From NCBI GenBank assembly GCA_035525225.1, contig DATLFA010000049.1, positions 75,907-139,906 of the forward strand: a stretch of 64,000 nucleotides of DNA, read 5' to 3'. This document shows positions 19,751-31,407 of this stretch, one piece after another. Every line of letters begins with the position of its first letter. The first letter of the stretch is position 1. The notes beneath the pieces are model-generated. The model saw nothing but the letters and a program-made list of their open reading frames with translations, searched no databases and had not been told where the DNA came from. Origin of the DNA: DATLFA01 sp035525225. Its GTDB lineage: Bacteria > Actinomycetota > Acidimicrobiia > Acidimicrobiales > WLNW01. Made by a program: the position numbers and the translations under genes.

Positions 19751-20815
19751 TCAGGTTCGGGCCAGAGGTGGCTGACCCGTCGAGCGGACACGGCGGTACA
19801 ACCGTGTGAACGTGAACGCCACCGCGAGCAGCAGCACTCCGACGAGAAGAAGGGTGACTTCGGTGCCGAGCGCGTCGGCGAGATAGAAGATCGCCAATTG
19901 CGGCGACCATTGGAACAGACCCACCGCCCCACCGAGCAGCACCAGCAAATCGGTCCGCCACACTCCCACCGCGACCAACAGCGCAGCCGAAGCCAGGCCC
20001 ATCCACAGACCGAACACCTCGGCGTCGACCCGTATCAACTGCGATCCGAAGAGCACCGTCGCAAGACCGACGAGGCGTGCCACGTCAGACGGCTCGAGAC
20101 GCCCGGTCGCGCCAAGGGCCGTCCAGGCAACGCCGAACGCCCACACGGCGAGCCCCCACGCGATCGTCGAGAAGCCCCGTTCACGTCCGGCTTCGAGCGC
20201 GTTGACGACCCCGAGCACGGTCACCAACAACGCGCCGAACAACGTCAACTGCTGAAGAGGCAGGCGGCGAAGCGCATACTCGATACCTGCCCACACCGCC
20301 ACGAATCCGCCGACGAAGAGCAGTCCTCCATGTTCGGGTGGATCGCCGTCGTACATCGCGTCCACGAACACCACCGTCATGGCGCCGGCCAGGGCCACAG
20401 CCGACAGCACCCACAACACGCTGCCCGTCCGCGCGAAGGCAGGATCAGGCTTCGAGCCGACCCACCAACCGATGGCGGCCGCGGCCATCGCGGGCACTGC
20501 GAGCACCGCGATGCGAGACCCGACCGCGATGTCGTCCCACCGTCGTCCGATCAACAGCGCGATCGCCGTGATCACGAGCGCCGAACCCACGTAGCCAACC
20601 GCCTCCGCGGCCATAGGGATGCGGCTCTGCGGTGCAGACTTTGCCTGCTCGTAGCGAAGGATCGGTTCCACTTCATCGGCGCGGATCAGCCCGGCGGCGC
20701 GCCACTCTTCGAGGGTGTCCTCGAGTGCATCTCGGCGGTCGCTACGGCGAGGCTGCGCCACGCCGGCCGACCGTGGGCTACGCAGCATGTTGCCGGTCGC
20801 GAGCGTCAGGGACAC
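19751..20815 (-). CDS. DUF2157-type multi-helix membrane protein
   Basis: A 354-residue protein with a soluble N-terminus (about 65 residues, EEWRAAGLIRADEVEPILRYEQ) followed by about ten hydrophobic helices. The head segment plus helices resemble the DUF2157 family of integral membrane proteins of unknown function. GTG 20815 and ATG 20788 (MLRSPRSAG) are both possible starts. It is convergent with the molybdopterin oxidoreductase and divergent from the P-type ATPase, only 74 bases from its start. Confidence 0.65.
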   Translation of the reverse strand: MSLTLATGNMLRSPRSAGVAQPRRSDRRDALEDTLEEWRAAGLIRADEVEPILRYEQAKSAPQSRIPMAAEAVGYVGSALVITAIALLIGRRWDDIAVGSRIAVLAVPAMAAAAIGWWVGSKPDPAFARTGSVLWVLSAVALAGAMTVVFVDAMYDGDPPEHGGLLFVGGFVAVWAGIEYALRRLPLQQLTLFGALLVTVLGVVNALEAGRERGFSTIAWGLAVWAFGVAWTALGATGRLEPSDVARLVGLATVLFGSQLIRVDAEVFGLWMGLASAALLVAVGVWRTDLLVLLGGAVGLFQWSPQLAIFYLADALGTEVTLLLVGVLLLAVAFTFTRLYRRVRSTGQPPLART

Positions 20816-20889
20816 AAGTCCCTACCTGCTTTTCGCCTTGGGACTTCGTTCTCTGGTCGACAGGGCCTGATCCGGTAAAGGATCTCCGC

Positions 20890-23472
20890 GTGTCCGACGT
20901 CCAAGGCATCGGCTCGGCCGGTCTCTCGTCCGCTGAAGCGGCGGCGCGCCTACATCGCGCCGGCCCCAACGAGTTGCCGGCGCCCGCAGGGCCCTCGGCA
21001 CTGAGGCGGTTCGTCGACGAACTGCGCCACTTCTTCGCGCTCATGCTGTGGGTCGCCTCCGCACTGGCCTTTGTGGCCCGTTTGCCCCAACTCGGCTCCG
21101 CCATCATCGCGGTGATCCTGCTCAATGCCCTCTTCTCGTTCCTACAGGAGCGGCGGGCCGACCGCGCTGCCGAGCGGTTACGGGCGCTGCTTCCTCACCG
21201 CGTCACCGTTCGTCGCGACGGTCAGAGCCGTGACATAGATGGACGTGAGGTGGTGGCTGGCGATGTCCTGATCCTCGGGTCCGGCGATCGGATCCCCGCG
21301 GACGCTATCGCCGCCGCGGCGCACGCGCTGTTGATCGACACTTCTCTGCTCACCGGTGAGAGTGAACCGATCACCGTCGAGTCAGGAGGTGAGCTGTTTG
21401 CCGGCGCCTTCGTCGTCGAAGGAGAAGTCGACGCGACCGTCACTGCCACGGGCGACCGCACCCGCCTTGCCGCGATCGCCCGACTGACGACCTCGACCGC
21501 CAAGCCAACAACACCGCTCTCGCGTGATCTCAACCGGGTTGTGCGCACGATCGCCGCCATCGCGGTGGGCGTCGGCGCCTTCTTCTTCGTGGTGGCATTG
21601 CTCGTAGGCAACGATCTGACCGATGGTTACGTGTTCGCCATCGGGGTCACCGTCGCCCTGGTACCCGAGGCATTGCTGCCGACCGTGACGCTCTCACTGG
21701 CGTGGGGGGCCGAGCAGATGGCCAAACGCCAGGTACTAGTGCGTCACCTCGAAGCGGTCGAGACATTGGGGTCCACGACCATCATCTGTACCGACAAAAC
21801 GGGCACGTTGACCGTAAACCAGATGGCAGTGATCGAAGTCTGGATGCCAGGGTGCGGCGTTCAGGTGGACGGCGTTGGCTACAGCCCCGACGCCACCCTT
21901 GTGCTTTCCGAGCGGGACGCTCGGCCAAATCTCGAGCGCCTCGCCCGTGCCGCGACGCGCTGTTCGAGCGGGTTCGCCTATCTCGACGGAACACAGTGGC
22001 GGGCGCACGGTGATCCGATGGAGGCCGCGATCGACGTGCTCGCCCGGCGGGTCGGCATCGACACCGACGCCGATCGTGCGGCGCGCGCGATCAGCGCTCG
22101 CTTCCCCTTCGATCCGCGACGTCGTCGGATGTCGGTCGTGGTCGATGACGAGGTTCTGGTGAAGGGCGCGCCCGACGCGGTGCTCCCGGTGTGCACCAAC
22201 GGCCAGGAAGCCGCGGCGGTGCTCGAGCGTCTCGCCGCGAGGGGCCTGCGAGTCCTGGCCATCGCCGGCCGTTTCGTTGGTGAATCGCGGCCAACCTCGG
22301 CCGAGGAGGCCGAGCGTGGACTGACGCTCTACGGCCTGCTGGGCCTGGAGGACCCACCCCGGCCTGACGTCGGCACAGCCATCGATGCCTGCCGTGCTGC
22401 CGGCATCAAGGTCATGATGATCACCGGTGACCATCCCGCGACCGCGTCGGCCATCGCGGCGGAGGTCGGTCTGCGTCAGGCTGACAGTCCCGTCGTGGTC
22501 GGCCACGATCTTCCCGCCGACGACCAGCTACTGGGAGCCTTGGTCGACCGCGACGGCATCGTGGTTGCCCGCGTTTCGCCCGAGGACAAACTTCGCATCG
22601 CTCGGGCGTTGCGGACGCGGGGCCATGTCGTCGCCATGACCGGTGACGGTGTGAACGATGGTCCTGCGCTGCACGAGGCGAACGTCGGCATCGCGATGGG
22701 ACTCTCGGGCACGGACGTGGCCCGCGAGGCCGCAGATCTGGTATTGCTCGACGACCACTTTGCCTCGATCGTGGCCGGCATCGAGCAAGGGCGGGCGTCC
22801 TTCGTGAACATCCGCCGCTTCCTCACCTACCACCTCACCGACAACGTGGCCGAGCTCACGCCGTTCGTGGTGTGGGCGATGTCGGGGGGTCGCTTTCCGC
22901 TCGCCCTCGGTGTGATGCAGATCCTCGCCCTGGACATCGGCACCGACACGCTCTCCGCGGTGGCGCTCGGCGCCGAGCCACCGTCGCGCCACCTGCTCGA
23001 TGGGCCACCGGTGTCGGGCCGGCTCCTCAACCACACCGTGGCCCGACGGGCGTTCGGAGTGCTGGGCCCCACGGTGGCGCTGGCCGCGATGGTTGCCTTC
23101 GTTGCGTCGTTCCTGGCATCGGGCTGGCGGCCCGGCGAGTCGTTCCCTTCTGGGCACGCAGCGATGGCCGCGTCAGGTGCTGCATTCATCACAGTCGTGG
23201 TTGCCCAGACCGCCAACGCGTTCGCGTGCCGTAGCTCGACCCGCAGGCCGGGCGAGCTTGGCTGGACGACCAATCGATTGCTCATCCCTGCCGCGGCCAT
23301 CGAGCTCGCGTTCTCGTTCGTCGTGTTGTTCGTCGGACCGATCGCCGACGAGCTCGGGCACGCGAATCCGCCACTGATCGGCTGGCTTATCGCTCTCGCG
23401 TCCGCCGGTGCCGTGCTCGCGGTCGATGCCGCCGAGAAGTCGCGTCGGCGTCGTCGCCATCCCGGGCACTAG
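20890..23472 (+). CDS. P2-type cation-transporting ATPase
   Basis: An 860-residue P-type ATPase. The actuator motif LTGESEPI, phosphorylation site Asp302 in CTDKTGTLTVNQ, nucleotide-binding KGAPDAVLP and hinge MTGDGVNDGPAL are intact. The helix 4 ion-site reads VPEALLPTVTLSL, with Ala in the place of the usual Gly of PEGL; the LEAVETLGST stretch just before the phosphorylation site resembles Na/K- and Ca-type pumps more than heavy-metal pumps. Ten helices are predicted, with no N-terminal metal-binding domain. The transported ion (calcium, sodium, potassium or magnesium) cannot be fixed. GTG 20890 is selected because AAAGGA precedes it by seven bases. Confidence 0.9.
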   Translation: MSDVQGIGSAGLSSAEAAARLHRAGPNELPAPAGPSALRRFVDELRHFFALMLWVASALAFVARLPQLGSAIIAVILLNALFSFLQERRADRAAERLRALLPHRVTVRRDGQSRDIDGREVVAGDVLILGSGDRIPADAIAAAAHALLIDTSLLTGESEPITVESGGELFAGAFVVEGEVDATVTATGDRTRLAAIARLTTSTAKPTTPLSRDLNRVVRTIAAIAVGVGAFFFVVALLVGNDLTDGYVFAIGVTVALVPEALLPTVTLSLAWGAEQMAKRQVLVRHLEAVETLGSTTIICTDKTGTLTVNQMAVIEVWMPGCGVQVDGVGYSPDATLVLSERDARPNLERLARAATRCSSGFAYLDGTQWRAHGDPMEAAIDVLARRVGIDTDADRAARAISARFPFDPRRRRMSVVVDDEVLVKGAPDAVLPVCTNGQEAAAVLERLAARGLRVLAIAGRFVGESRPTSAEEAERGLTLYGLLGLEDPPRPDVGTAIDACRAAGIKVMMITGDHPATASAIAAEVGLRQADSPVVVGHDLPADDQLLGALVDRDGIVVARVSPEDKLRIARALRTRGHVVAMTGDGVNDGPALHEANVGIAMGLSGTDVAREAADLVLLDDHFASIVAGIEQGRASFVNIRRFLTYHLTDNVAELTPFVVWAMSGGRFPLALGVMQILALDIGTDTLSAVALGAEPPSRHLLDGPPVSGRLLNHTVARRAFGVLGPTVALAAMVAFVASFLASGWRPGESFPSGHAAMAASGAAFITVVVAQTANAFACRSSTRRPGELGWTTNRLLIPAAAIELAFSFVVLFVGPIADELGHANPPLIGWLIALASAGAVLAVDAAEKSRRRRRHPGH

Positions 23473-23511
23473 CCATCGCCAACCGCGTAACCCGCGGACG
23501 ATCAGCACCTA

Positions 23512-24153
23512 ATGGGGAAACAGGAAGGGTTCGTCGGTGAGGTCTCAGATGCAGCGCCGATTTCGATGGACGGTGCACCAAGTGCGGACGACAATATTTC
23601 GATGGGGTTCGGCCCGCCGATGAGCGGACGACAAGTGGTCTTGCGGCGGCCGGTGGTGACCGATCGCGAAGTGCGCCGAGCGATTGGGCGTCACGAAGAG
23701 ATTCAGCGCATGTACGGCGTTGCGGTGCCACGCACTGCAGCGATGACGGAGTCCGAAGCGGAGCGATGGTTTCAAAGCCTTGGCGCAGACGGGAGCGTCG
23801 AATGGGTGATCGAAGCGGACTCCCGTTTGGCCGGCACCGCCAGACTGCACAGCTTCGACGCGCAGAAGAGCGCGAAGTATGCAATCGGCCTCTTCGAGCC
23901 GAGCCGGCTCGGTCAAGGACTAGGAACCGAAGCGACGGCGCTCATTGTCGGTTACGCGTTCGACGAACTCGGTCTGGAGCACGTCCATTTGGATGTCTTG
24001 GAATTCAACGTGCGGGCAATCCGTTGTTACACCAGTGTCGGATTTCGCGTCATGGGCCGCAAACCCTCCAATGTCGTCATCGACGGTGATGCCTTTGACG
24101 ACATCGTGATGGCGATCGCCGAGGCGAACTTTCGCGCTCGACGCGCTAAGTAA
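23512..24153 (+). CDS. GNAT-family N-acetyltransferase (RimJ/RimL-like)
   Basis: A 213-residue acetyl-CoA-dependent acyltransferase. The core begins around residue 40 (QVVLRRPVVTDREV), has the RimJ/RimL strand IGLFEPSRLGQGLGTEA as the acetyl-CoA-binding motif A, and ends with the GLEHVHLDVLEFNVRAIRCY and GFRVMGRKP strands typical of this subgroup, which acetylates protein N-termini, amino acids or antibiotics. The first 35 residues are low-complexity, so the real start may be ATG 23569 or 23629. Its 3' end overlaps the convergent alpha/beta hydrolase gene by eight bases. Confidence 0.85.
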   Translation: MGKQEGFVGEVSDAAPISMDGAPSADDNISMGFGPPMSGRQVVLRRPVVTDREVRRAIGRHEEIQRMYGVAVPRTAAMTESEAERWFQSLGADGSVEWVIEADSRLAGTARLHSFDAQKSAKYAIGLFEPSRLGQGLGTEATALIVGYAFDELGLEHVHLDVLEFNVRAIRCYTSVGFRVMGRKPSNVVIDGDAFDDIVMAIAEANFRARRAK

Positions 24154-24844
24154 TCGACAGATCGAGCAACACGCGTGCGAGCGCGGCGGGTTGGCTGATC
24201 ATTGCCATGTGGGCCGCGTCGATCGGGACGACCACGGATCGAGTGCGCTGGGCGAACAGGTCCTGACGGTCGGGCGGCACGATCAAGTCGCGTTCGGTGC
24301 GTATCCACGTGCGTGGGATCTCGTTGCGGAGACCCGCGAGAGAAACGGGCGCGAGCACGAGATGCACCGCTTCAGGGACCATGCGACTCAGCGTCGCTCG
24401 TATCTGATCGTCGTTCATGTCGTTACAGAACATCGCGATTGCCATGTCGTCGTCCATCTTCCCGCCTTCGGGCCGTTGCGCGTTCTGCCGCGCGAGTGCA
24501 CGAATCTCGGGGTCGAGTGTGTCCAACGAACTCTGGCCGTCGGCGGGCACCGTGCACGCGATGAACACGAGGCGGGCCAACCGTTCAGGGATGCGTTCGG
24601 CCACGCCCGGCATGGTGATGCCCGCCATCGAGTGACCGACGAGCACGACCTCGCGGAGATCACGCGACTCGATCTCGTCAACGACCGCGTCAACCGAATC
24701 GGCAATCGTGAGGCCCGCGAGCGGTCGAGCGCGACTGCCGCGACCGGGCAGGTCTACGGCGAATGCCGGCGCGTCGAGGTGCGGGAGCAGCAGGTCCCAA
24801 CACGAGGCGGCGAAGCTGCCGCCGTGGATCAGGACGAATGACAT
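24146..24844 (-). CDS. Alpha/beta hydrolase (esterase / hydroxynitrile lyase-like)
   Basis: A 232-residue alpha/beta-fold hydrolase. The oxyanion region FVLIHGG opens the protein, the nucleophile elbow is VGHSMAG with Ser82, and the C-terminal DAAHMAMISQP supplies the catalytic His. The overall form resembles the small methyl-esterase and hydroxynitrile-lyase group (SABP2/HNL-like). The substrate is not deducible. ATG 24844 starts the conserved strand directly; TACGTT lies six bases before it and there is no Shine-Dalgarno sequence, which suggests a leaderless transcript. Confidence 0.87.
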   Translation of the reverse strand: MSFVLIHGGSFAASCWDLLLPHLDAPAFAVDLPGRGSRARPLAGLTIADSVDAVVDEIESRDLREVVLVGHSMAGITMPGVAERIPERLARLVFIACTVPADGQSSLDTLDPEIRALARQNAQRPEGGKMDDDMAIAMFCNDMNDDQIRATLSRMVPEAVHLVLAPVSLAGLRNEIPRTWIRTERDLIVPPDRQDLFAQRTRSVVVPIDAAHMAMISQPAALARVLLDLSIT

Positions 24845-24850
24845 CGCAAA

Positions 24851-24856
24851 AACGTA
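24851..24856 (-). promoter_or_regulatory. Candidate leaderless -10 element of the alpha/beta hydrolase
   Basis: On the minus strand this reads TACGTT, exactly six bases before ATG 24844. No ribosome-binding sequence intervenes. Confidence 0.5.
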
Positions 24857-24961
24857 GCCGGGTGTTGCAGCACGCAAGCACGGTTGACGGCACCGTTACC
24901 GAGGTAGTAGCAACCCTGACCGCGGCCGGGTGTCGCTCGCCCGGCCCCGAGAGGGGTGCCC

Positions 24962-25531
24962 ATGTCCTCCGAAGCCACCGCCCGCCCGCGCCGGGGCATC
25001 TCGATCTTTCGCGCCGAAGAGGCGACCCCGCTGCTCGAGACCGACTTCATGACCATGCCCCGGATGACCGGCGAAGCACTGGCGGCCGGAGGACCCGAGA
25101 TCTTCATGGCCTCGGCTCCCGGCACCGACGTTCGGGTGGCCGTTCGCCAGACGCCCGAAGAGGGTGGCTTCAGCATCCTCCACGTGTGGTTCAAGGCCGA
25201 CTACCCCCTGCCTCGACACAGCCACGACGCCGACTGCCTCTATTACATCGTCTCGGGCAGCGCGGTCATGGGTACCCAGACGCTGCGGCCGGGGGACGGG
25301 TTCTTCATTCCGGCAGGCGCACCTTACGGCTACAACGCCGGACCCGAGGGAGTAGAGCTGCTGGAGATCCGCCACTGTGTGGCGCAGTTCGACATCCAGA
25401 TGCTCGAATCGAACGCCGGCAAATGGGCGGCCATAGCCGACACAATCGCCAGCCACCGCGAGGCCTGGGAGGCCGACACGGTCAGCCCGACGCTCGCGGC
25501 CAACCGCGCCGCTGGCGCGCCATCGTCCTGA
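24962..25531 (+). CDS. Cupin-domain protein
   Basis: A 189-residue protein with one cupin barrel. The first cupin motif is visible as PLPRHSHDADCLYYIVSGSA, where the two His residues plus the later Glu/Asp region could bind a metal, and the second as LRPGDGFFIPAGAPYGYNAG. Such proteins act as dioxygenases, isomerases or small-molecule sensors. GAGAGG seven bases upstream of ATG 24962 decides the start over the GTG at 24956. The amidohydrolase starting at 25555 follows by 23 bases, so the pair could act on the same metabolite. Confidence 0.82.
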   Translation: MSSEATARPRRGISIFRAEEATPLLETDFMTMPRMTGEALAAGGPEIFMASAPGTDVRVAVRQTPEEGGFSILHVWFKADYPLPRHSHDADCLYYIVSGSAVMGTQTLRPGDGFFIPAGAPYGYNAGPEGVELLEIRHCVAQFDIQMLESNAGKWAAIADTIASHREAWEADTVSPTLAANRAAGAPSS

Positions 25532-25554
25532 GCGGCCAGTCGACCCACCACCGA

Positions 25555-26424
25555 ATGCCGAACACTCGAAACGTGCCGTCGATGCGCATCGACACACAGG
25601 CTCACGTGGTCAGTGCCGATCACGACGCCTACCCGCTCGATCCCCCCGACATCGACCCGATGGGGACCGCGAAGTCACGCTGGTTCGATGCGCCTGCGCT
25701 GGCTGCGGAGGACCTGCTCCAACGCATGGACGACACCGGCATCGACCGAGCCGTCCTCGTCCAGGCCTTCAGCTCTTACCAGTACGACAACCGCTACACC
25801 GCCGACGCGGCGGCGGCGAATCCCGACCGGCTGGTCAGCTCGTGCATCATCGATCTCGAACACGACGCCGCCAAGATGGTGCAGCACTGGATCGGCGAAC
25901 GCGGTGGTCGCGCCATCCGACTATTTCTCCGCAACGCGGCCCCGGACTGGCTGCTGCAGCCGCGCAGCGACGCGGTCTTCGACGAGATCGCTCGCCTCGA
26001 CGGCATCGCCCAGGTCGTCGGGCTCGACGCCGATCTCCCCCGTCTCCTCCAGGCGGCCGCGCGTCACCCGGAGATCCCGTTCCTCCTCGACCATTGCGGA
26101 ATGCCCGATCTCAGTGGCGGTCCGGGCTATCCCAACGCGACGAACCTCTTCGCGCTCAGCGACACGCCCAACATCAGCGTGAAGCTCTCGACCCACGTCT
26201 TCACACACGCCAAGCAGGGTGGGTCGACCGCAGCCGAAATCACTCACCGACTAATCGACACATTCGGGGCCTCCCGCGTGATGTGGGCATCGGACTACTC
26301 CGTGCTCGGACTGGTGTACGCCGACTGCGTGGCCGAAGCAGAGCAGGCGTGTGCCGATCTGTCGCCGGGCGATCGTGACCTCGTACTCGGCGACGCCGCC
26401 AACGCCATGTGGTGGCCTTCATAG
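25555..26424 (+). CDS. Amidohydrolase, 2-pyrone-4,6-dicarboxylate lactonase-like
   Basis: A 289-residue TIM-barrel hydrolase. The first strand carries RIDTQAHVVSADHDAYPLD, where Asp-x-Gln-x-His replaces the usual Asp-x-His-x-His; other landmarks are VLVQAFSSYQYDNRY, FLLDHCGMPDLSGG and VMWASDYSVLGL, with the metal-site-like Asp near residue 250. This is the pattern of the amidohydrolase-2 family. ATG 25555, GTG 25573 and ATG 25582 are all possible starts and none has a clear Shine-Dalgarno sequence. It follows the cupin gene by 23 bases. Confidence 0.8.
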   Translation: MPNTRNVPSMRIDTQAHVVSADHDAYPLDPPDIDPMGTAKSRWFDAPALAAEDLLQRMDDTGIDRAVLVQAFSSYQYDNRYTADAAAANPDRLVSSCIIDLEHDAAKMVQHWIGERGGRAIRLFLRNAAPDWLLQPRSDAVFDEIARLDGIAQVVGLDADLPRLLQAAARHPEIPFLLDHCGMPDLSGGPGYPNATNLFALSDTPNISVKLSTHVFTHAKQGGSTAAEITHRLIDTFGASRVMWASDYSVLGLVYADCVAEAEQACADLSPGDRDLVLGDAANAMWWPS

Positions 26425-26530
26425 GCCAATCGCGTGCACTCTGCACGAGCTGGTTCAGGTCGACGCGCGCCCAATGACAACGCTGTGATGGGGCCCGCGA
26501 AGGCGGCCGTCCCAAACAAATGGAGACACG

Positions 26531-28892
<2,362 letters not shown>

Positions 28893-28908
<16 letters not shown>

Positions 28909-29843
28909 CTTACCTCGTTCCCCGCGTCTCCGCGCGGCGCCCCGGTTTGGATGAGCTCGAGGCACTCCCCGTTGGGGCCGGGCCAGAACAGCACGTAGAG
29001 CAGCGGTAGGTGATCTCCCACCGACAGCGTTCCGGTGGGGGCGAATGGCACCGAACGGGCGGCCCGCACGATGGCTTCGTCGCCATGGCAGTCGTTGGTC
29101 GAAAACGCCATGCGGAACAGCCCGACGTCGTTGGCGGCGCGCACCCGGTCGGTGCCCGGCGCGGGGACCGGATCGAGCCATTCGATGAGCTCCACCATGA
29201 ACTTGGACCCGCGGTCGCGCAGCATCGCCGAGCGGCATTCGACTTCGGCGTCGAGGCCATACAGCGCACCCGACTGCCGTAAGGCACCCACCGTTCGCAG
29301 CACCTCGAGGCCCATGACGTCGCGGTAGTAGGCCACCGACACGTCGAGGTCGCGGGTGTTCACCACCACGTGAGAGATGCGCGTATCGCGACCGCCGATC
29401 AGTTGCAGCGGCACGCCGTCAGGATCGTTCACCATGGCCATCGCGATGCTCGACCCGTTGCCTAGGTCCATGTCGATCGGGCCGCCCACGATGGCGACCC
29501 CGACGTCACGCAGTCGGTCGACGCACGCCCGCAGATCGGGCACCGCGAACGTGAGGTGATGGAACCCGGTCTCGTTGATCTCCGTCGGTGGCCGGCCGGC
29601 CGGCTTTGGCACCTTCCACTCGAGCAGGTCGAGCGCGAGCCCGTCGTTGCCGAGATCGCTCTGCAGCATCCAGGCGTCCCACATGACCTGTTCGAGGCCG
29701 AACGCGTCGCCGGGCTGCAGGAAGCTCGGGATGGGGTGAGTATTCTGCGTGAGCCCGAGCAGGTCGCGGTAGAAGATCAGTGATCGCTCGAGATCGGTGC
29801 AGTTCGAGTTCACGTGGAAGATGCGAGACGCGCTGATCGCCAT
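28893..29843 (-). CDS. Tandem VOC-domain protein (glyoxalase/dioxygenase fold)
   Basis: A 316-residue protein with two vicinal-oxygen-chelate modules. The first starts IFHVNSNCTDLERSLIFYRD and contains the metal-ligand stretch GFHHLTFAVPD; the second starts ISHVVVNTRDLDVSVAYYRD and ends LPLLYVLFWPGPNGECLELI, with the metal-binding Glu near the end. The fold covers glyoxalase, extradiol dioxygenase and epimerase functions, so the reaction is unknown. ATG 29843 begins the first strand and is seven bases after TAGGTT. Its 3' end overlaps the UvrA-like gene by 16 bases. Confidence 0.85.
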
Positions 29844-29850
29844 CGCCGAG

Positions 29851-29856
29851 AACCTA
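29851..29856 (-). promoter_or_regulatory. Candidate leaderless -10 element of the tandem VOC gene
   Basis: Minus-strand TAGGTT, seven bases before ATG 29843, without an obvious ribosome-binding site. It falls inside the tail of the neighbouring VOC remnant. Confidence 0.4.
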
Positions 29857-30102
29857 ACCGCTGATCGCCGCGTGGGAAACACGGCGCGTTCCGTCGATGT
29901 CGTCCACCACGAAGCCGAGATGCGTGATACCCAGTTGATTGCGACGGTGCGGAGGAACGCCGTCAGCGGTGGGTGAGCGGAAGCACAACAGAGCGAGCGC
30001 CGTCTCGCCCTTTCGTATGAATTGCGAGTGTCCCGCGACGTCGCCGACGCCGACGTGAGAGAAGGTTGAAATCGCCACGTTGTAGCTCGCTTTCAGTGAC
30101 AC
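29854..30102 (-). pseudogene. Truncated VOC-domain protein
   Basis: A GTG at 30102 opens VSLKASYNVAISTFSHVGV, the first strand of a VOC domain. The helix and strand that should follow (the DLERSxxFY region) are missing; the frame jumps to GHSQFIRKGETALALLCFRS and then GITHLGFVVDDIDG before stopping. About 40 residues seem deleted and the second half of the module is absent. It lies directly upstream of the intact tandem VOC gene and may be what is left of an older duplicate. Confidence 0.65.
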
Positions 30103-30104
30103 GG

Positions 30105-30110
30105 TAGTCT
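30105..30110 (+). promoter_or_regulatory. Candidate leaderless -10 element of the 30117 amidohydrolase
   Basis: TAGTCT, six bases before GTG 30117, without a Shine-Dalgarno sequence. Confidence 0.45.
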
Positions 30111-30116
30111 GCGCGC

Positions 30117-31397
30117 GTGGAAGCAGAGTCCATTCACAACTTGAAATGGGCCAAGCCATCGCGCGACGTCGTCGACCAGGTGCGGTTCCTGCCCGAACCC
30201 GAACGACGCCTCCGCCAGCATCCGATCGTGTCGGTCGACGACCACCTCATCGAACCTCGCGACATCTTCGAGGGACGCATCCCCGCCAAGTGGAAAGACC
30301 GCGCTCCGCGACTCATCGAGCACGATGACGGCTCTGAGGCATGGGTGTTCGAGGGGAACATCAATACGAGCATCGGCATGAGCGCTCTGGCGGGACGGCC
30401 CATCGAAGAGTGCGCATTCGAGCCGCAGCGCTTCGAACACATGCGACGCGGCGCGTACGACTCCGACGCACGCGTCGCAGACATGGACATCGACGGCGTC
30501 TACGCGTCGGTGTGCTTCCCGTCGGCGCTCGTCGGCTTCGGCGGTCAGCGCCTGCAACTGCAGTCGAAGGATCCCGATCTCGCGCTCACACTTGTACGCG
30601 CGATCAACGATTGGCATATCGACTCGTGGGTAGCGGGCCATCACGACCGGCTCATACCGGTGCAGATCCCGTATCTGCTCGACGTCGATGTCGCGGCCGA
30701 GATGGTGCGCACGAATGCAGCACGTGGCTTCAAGGCGGTGACGTTTCCCGAGGCACCGCAAAAGCTGGGGCTGCCATCGCTGCACACGCGCCACTGGGAT
30801 CCGTTCGTTCAGGCGTGCGAAGAGACCGAGACCGTGATCTGTCTGCACATCGGTTCTGCGGGCGAGATCCCGTCCACCGCCGACGACGCACCCGCCGATA
30901 CGATCGGCGCATTGTTCTTCGCCAGCGCCATGTTCGCCGCGGTCGACTGGTTGCACTCGATGTTGCCGGTTCGGTTCCCGAAGATCCGCATCGCGATGTC
31001 CGAAGGCGGCATCGCGTGGGTCGTCGGTCTGCTCGACCGACTCGACCACATGAGCCGGTACCAGATGATCTACGGCACGTGGAACGACCTGAGCGAAACG
31101 CCCGCCGAGGTCTTCCAGCGTAACTTCTGGCACTGCGCCCTCGACGATCCGACGAGCATGCGAGTGCGCGACCGCATCGGTATCGAACGCATCACGATCG
31201 AGGCCGACTATCCCCACCTCGACTCGAGTTGGCCAAACACGCAGCCACTGTTCCAGCGCCAACTCGCGGGCGCGTCGGACTACGACAAGCGGCGCATCGC
31301 GTGGGAGAACGCCGCCGAACTGTTCCGCCATCCGGTGCCGCAGTCGGTCATCGACGACCCCGAGAGCTTCGGCGCTTCGCCGTTACTGCATCGATAG
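30117..31397 (+). CDS. Amidohydrolase-2 family metal-dependent hydrolase
   Basis: A 426-residue TIM-barrel protein of the ACMSD/amidohydrolase-2 type. The N-terminal metal-site strand is PIVSVDDHLIEPRDIF (Asp-Asp-His in place of H-x-H), a mid-barrel His is in ETVICLHIGSAGEI, and the terminal metal-ligand Asp sits in ITIEADYPHLDSSWPN. Actinobacteria carry many paralogues of this long form, mostly of unknown substrate, near xenobiotic or lipid degradation genes. GTG 30117 is six bases behind TAGTCT and probably leaderless. A deacylase-type amidohydrolase follows after ten bases, an operon arrangement. Confidence 0.83.
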   Translation: MEAESIHNLKWAKPSRDVVDQVRFLPEPERRLRQHPIVSVDDHLIEPRDIFEGRIPAKWKDRAPRLIEHDDGSEAWVFEGNINTSIGMSALAGRPIEECAFEPQRFEHMRRGAYDSDARVADMDIDGVYASVCFPSALVGFGGQRLQLQSKDPDLALTLVRAINDWHIDSWVAGHHDRLIPVQIPYLLDVDVAAEMVRTNAARGFKAVTFPEAPQKLGLPSLHTRHWDPFVQACEETETVICLHIGSAGEIPSTADDAPADTIGALFFASAMFAAVDWLHSMLPVRFPKIRIAMSEGGIAWVVGLLDRLDHMSRYQMIYGTWNDLSETPAEVFQRNFWHCALDDPTSMRVRDRIGIERITIEADYPHLDSSWPNTQPLFQRQLAGASDYDKRRIAWENAAELFRHPVPQSVIDDPESFGASPLLHR

Positions 31398-31407
31398 AGG
31401 ACTCACC

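Noticed and set aside
23484..23500. Short CCGCG/CGCGG hairpin after the P-type ATPase as terminator
   Set aside because: Only five base pairs and no T tract; such hairpins are frequent by chance in GC-rich DNA.
24763..26424. Extended 553-residue version of the 25555 amidohydrolase
   Set aside because: The extra N-terminal part overlaps the hydrolase and cupin genes and is low-complexity Arg/Gly/Pro sequence typical of a shadow frame.
30093..31331. 412-codon open frame antisense to the amidohydrolase
   Set aside because: The plus-strand protein has clear metal-site motifs, while this frame is low-complexity and has no family features.
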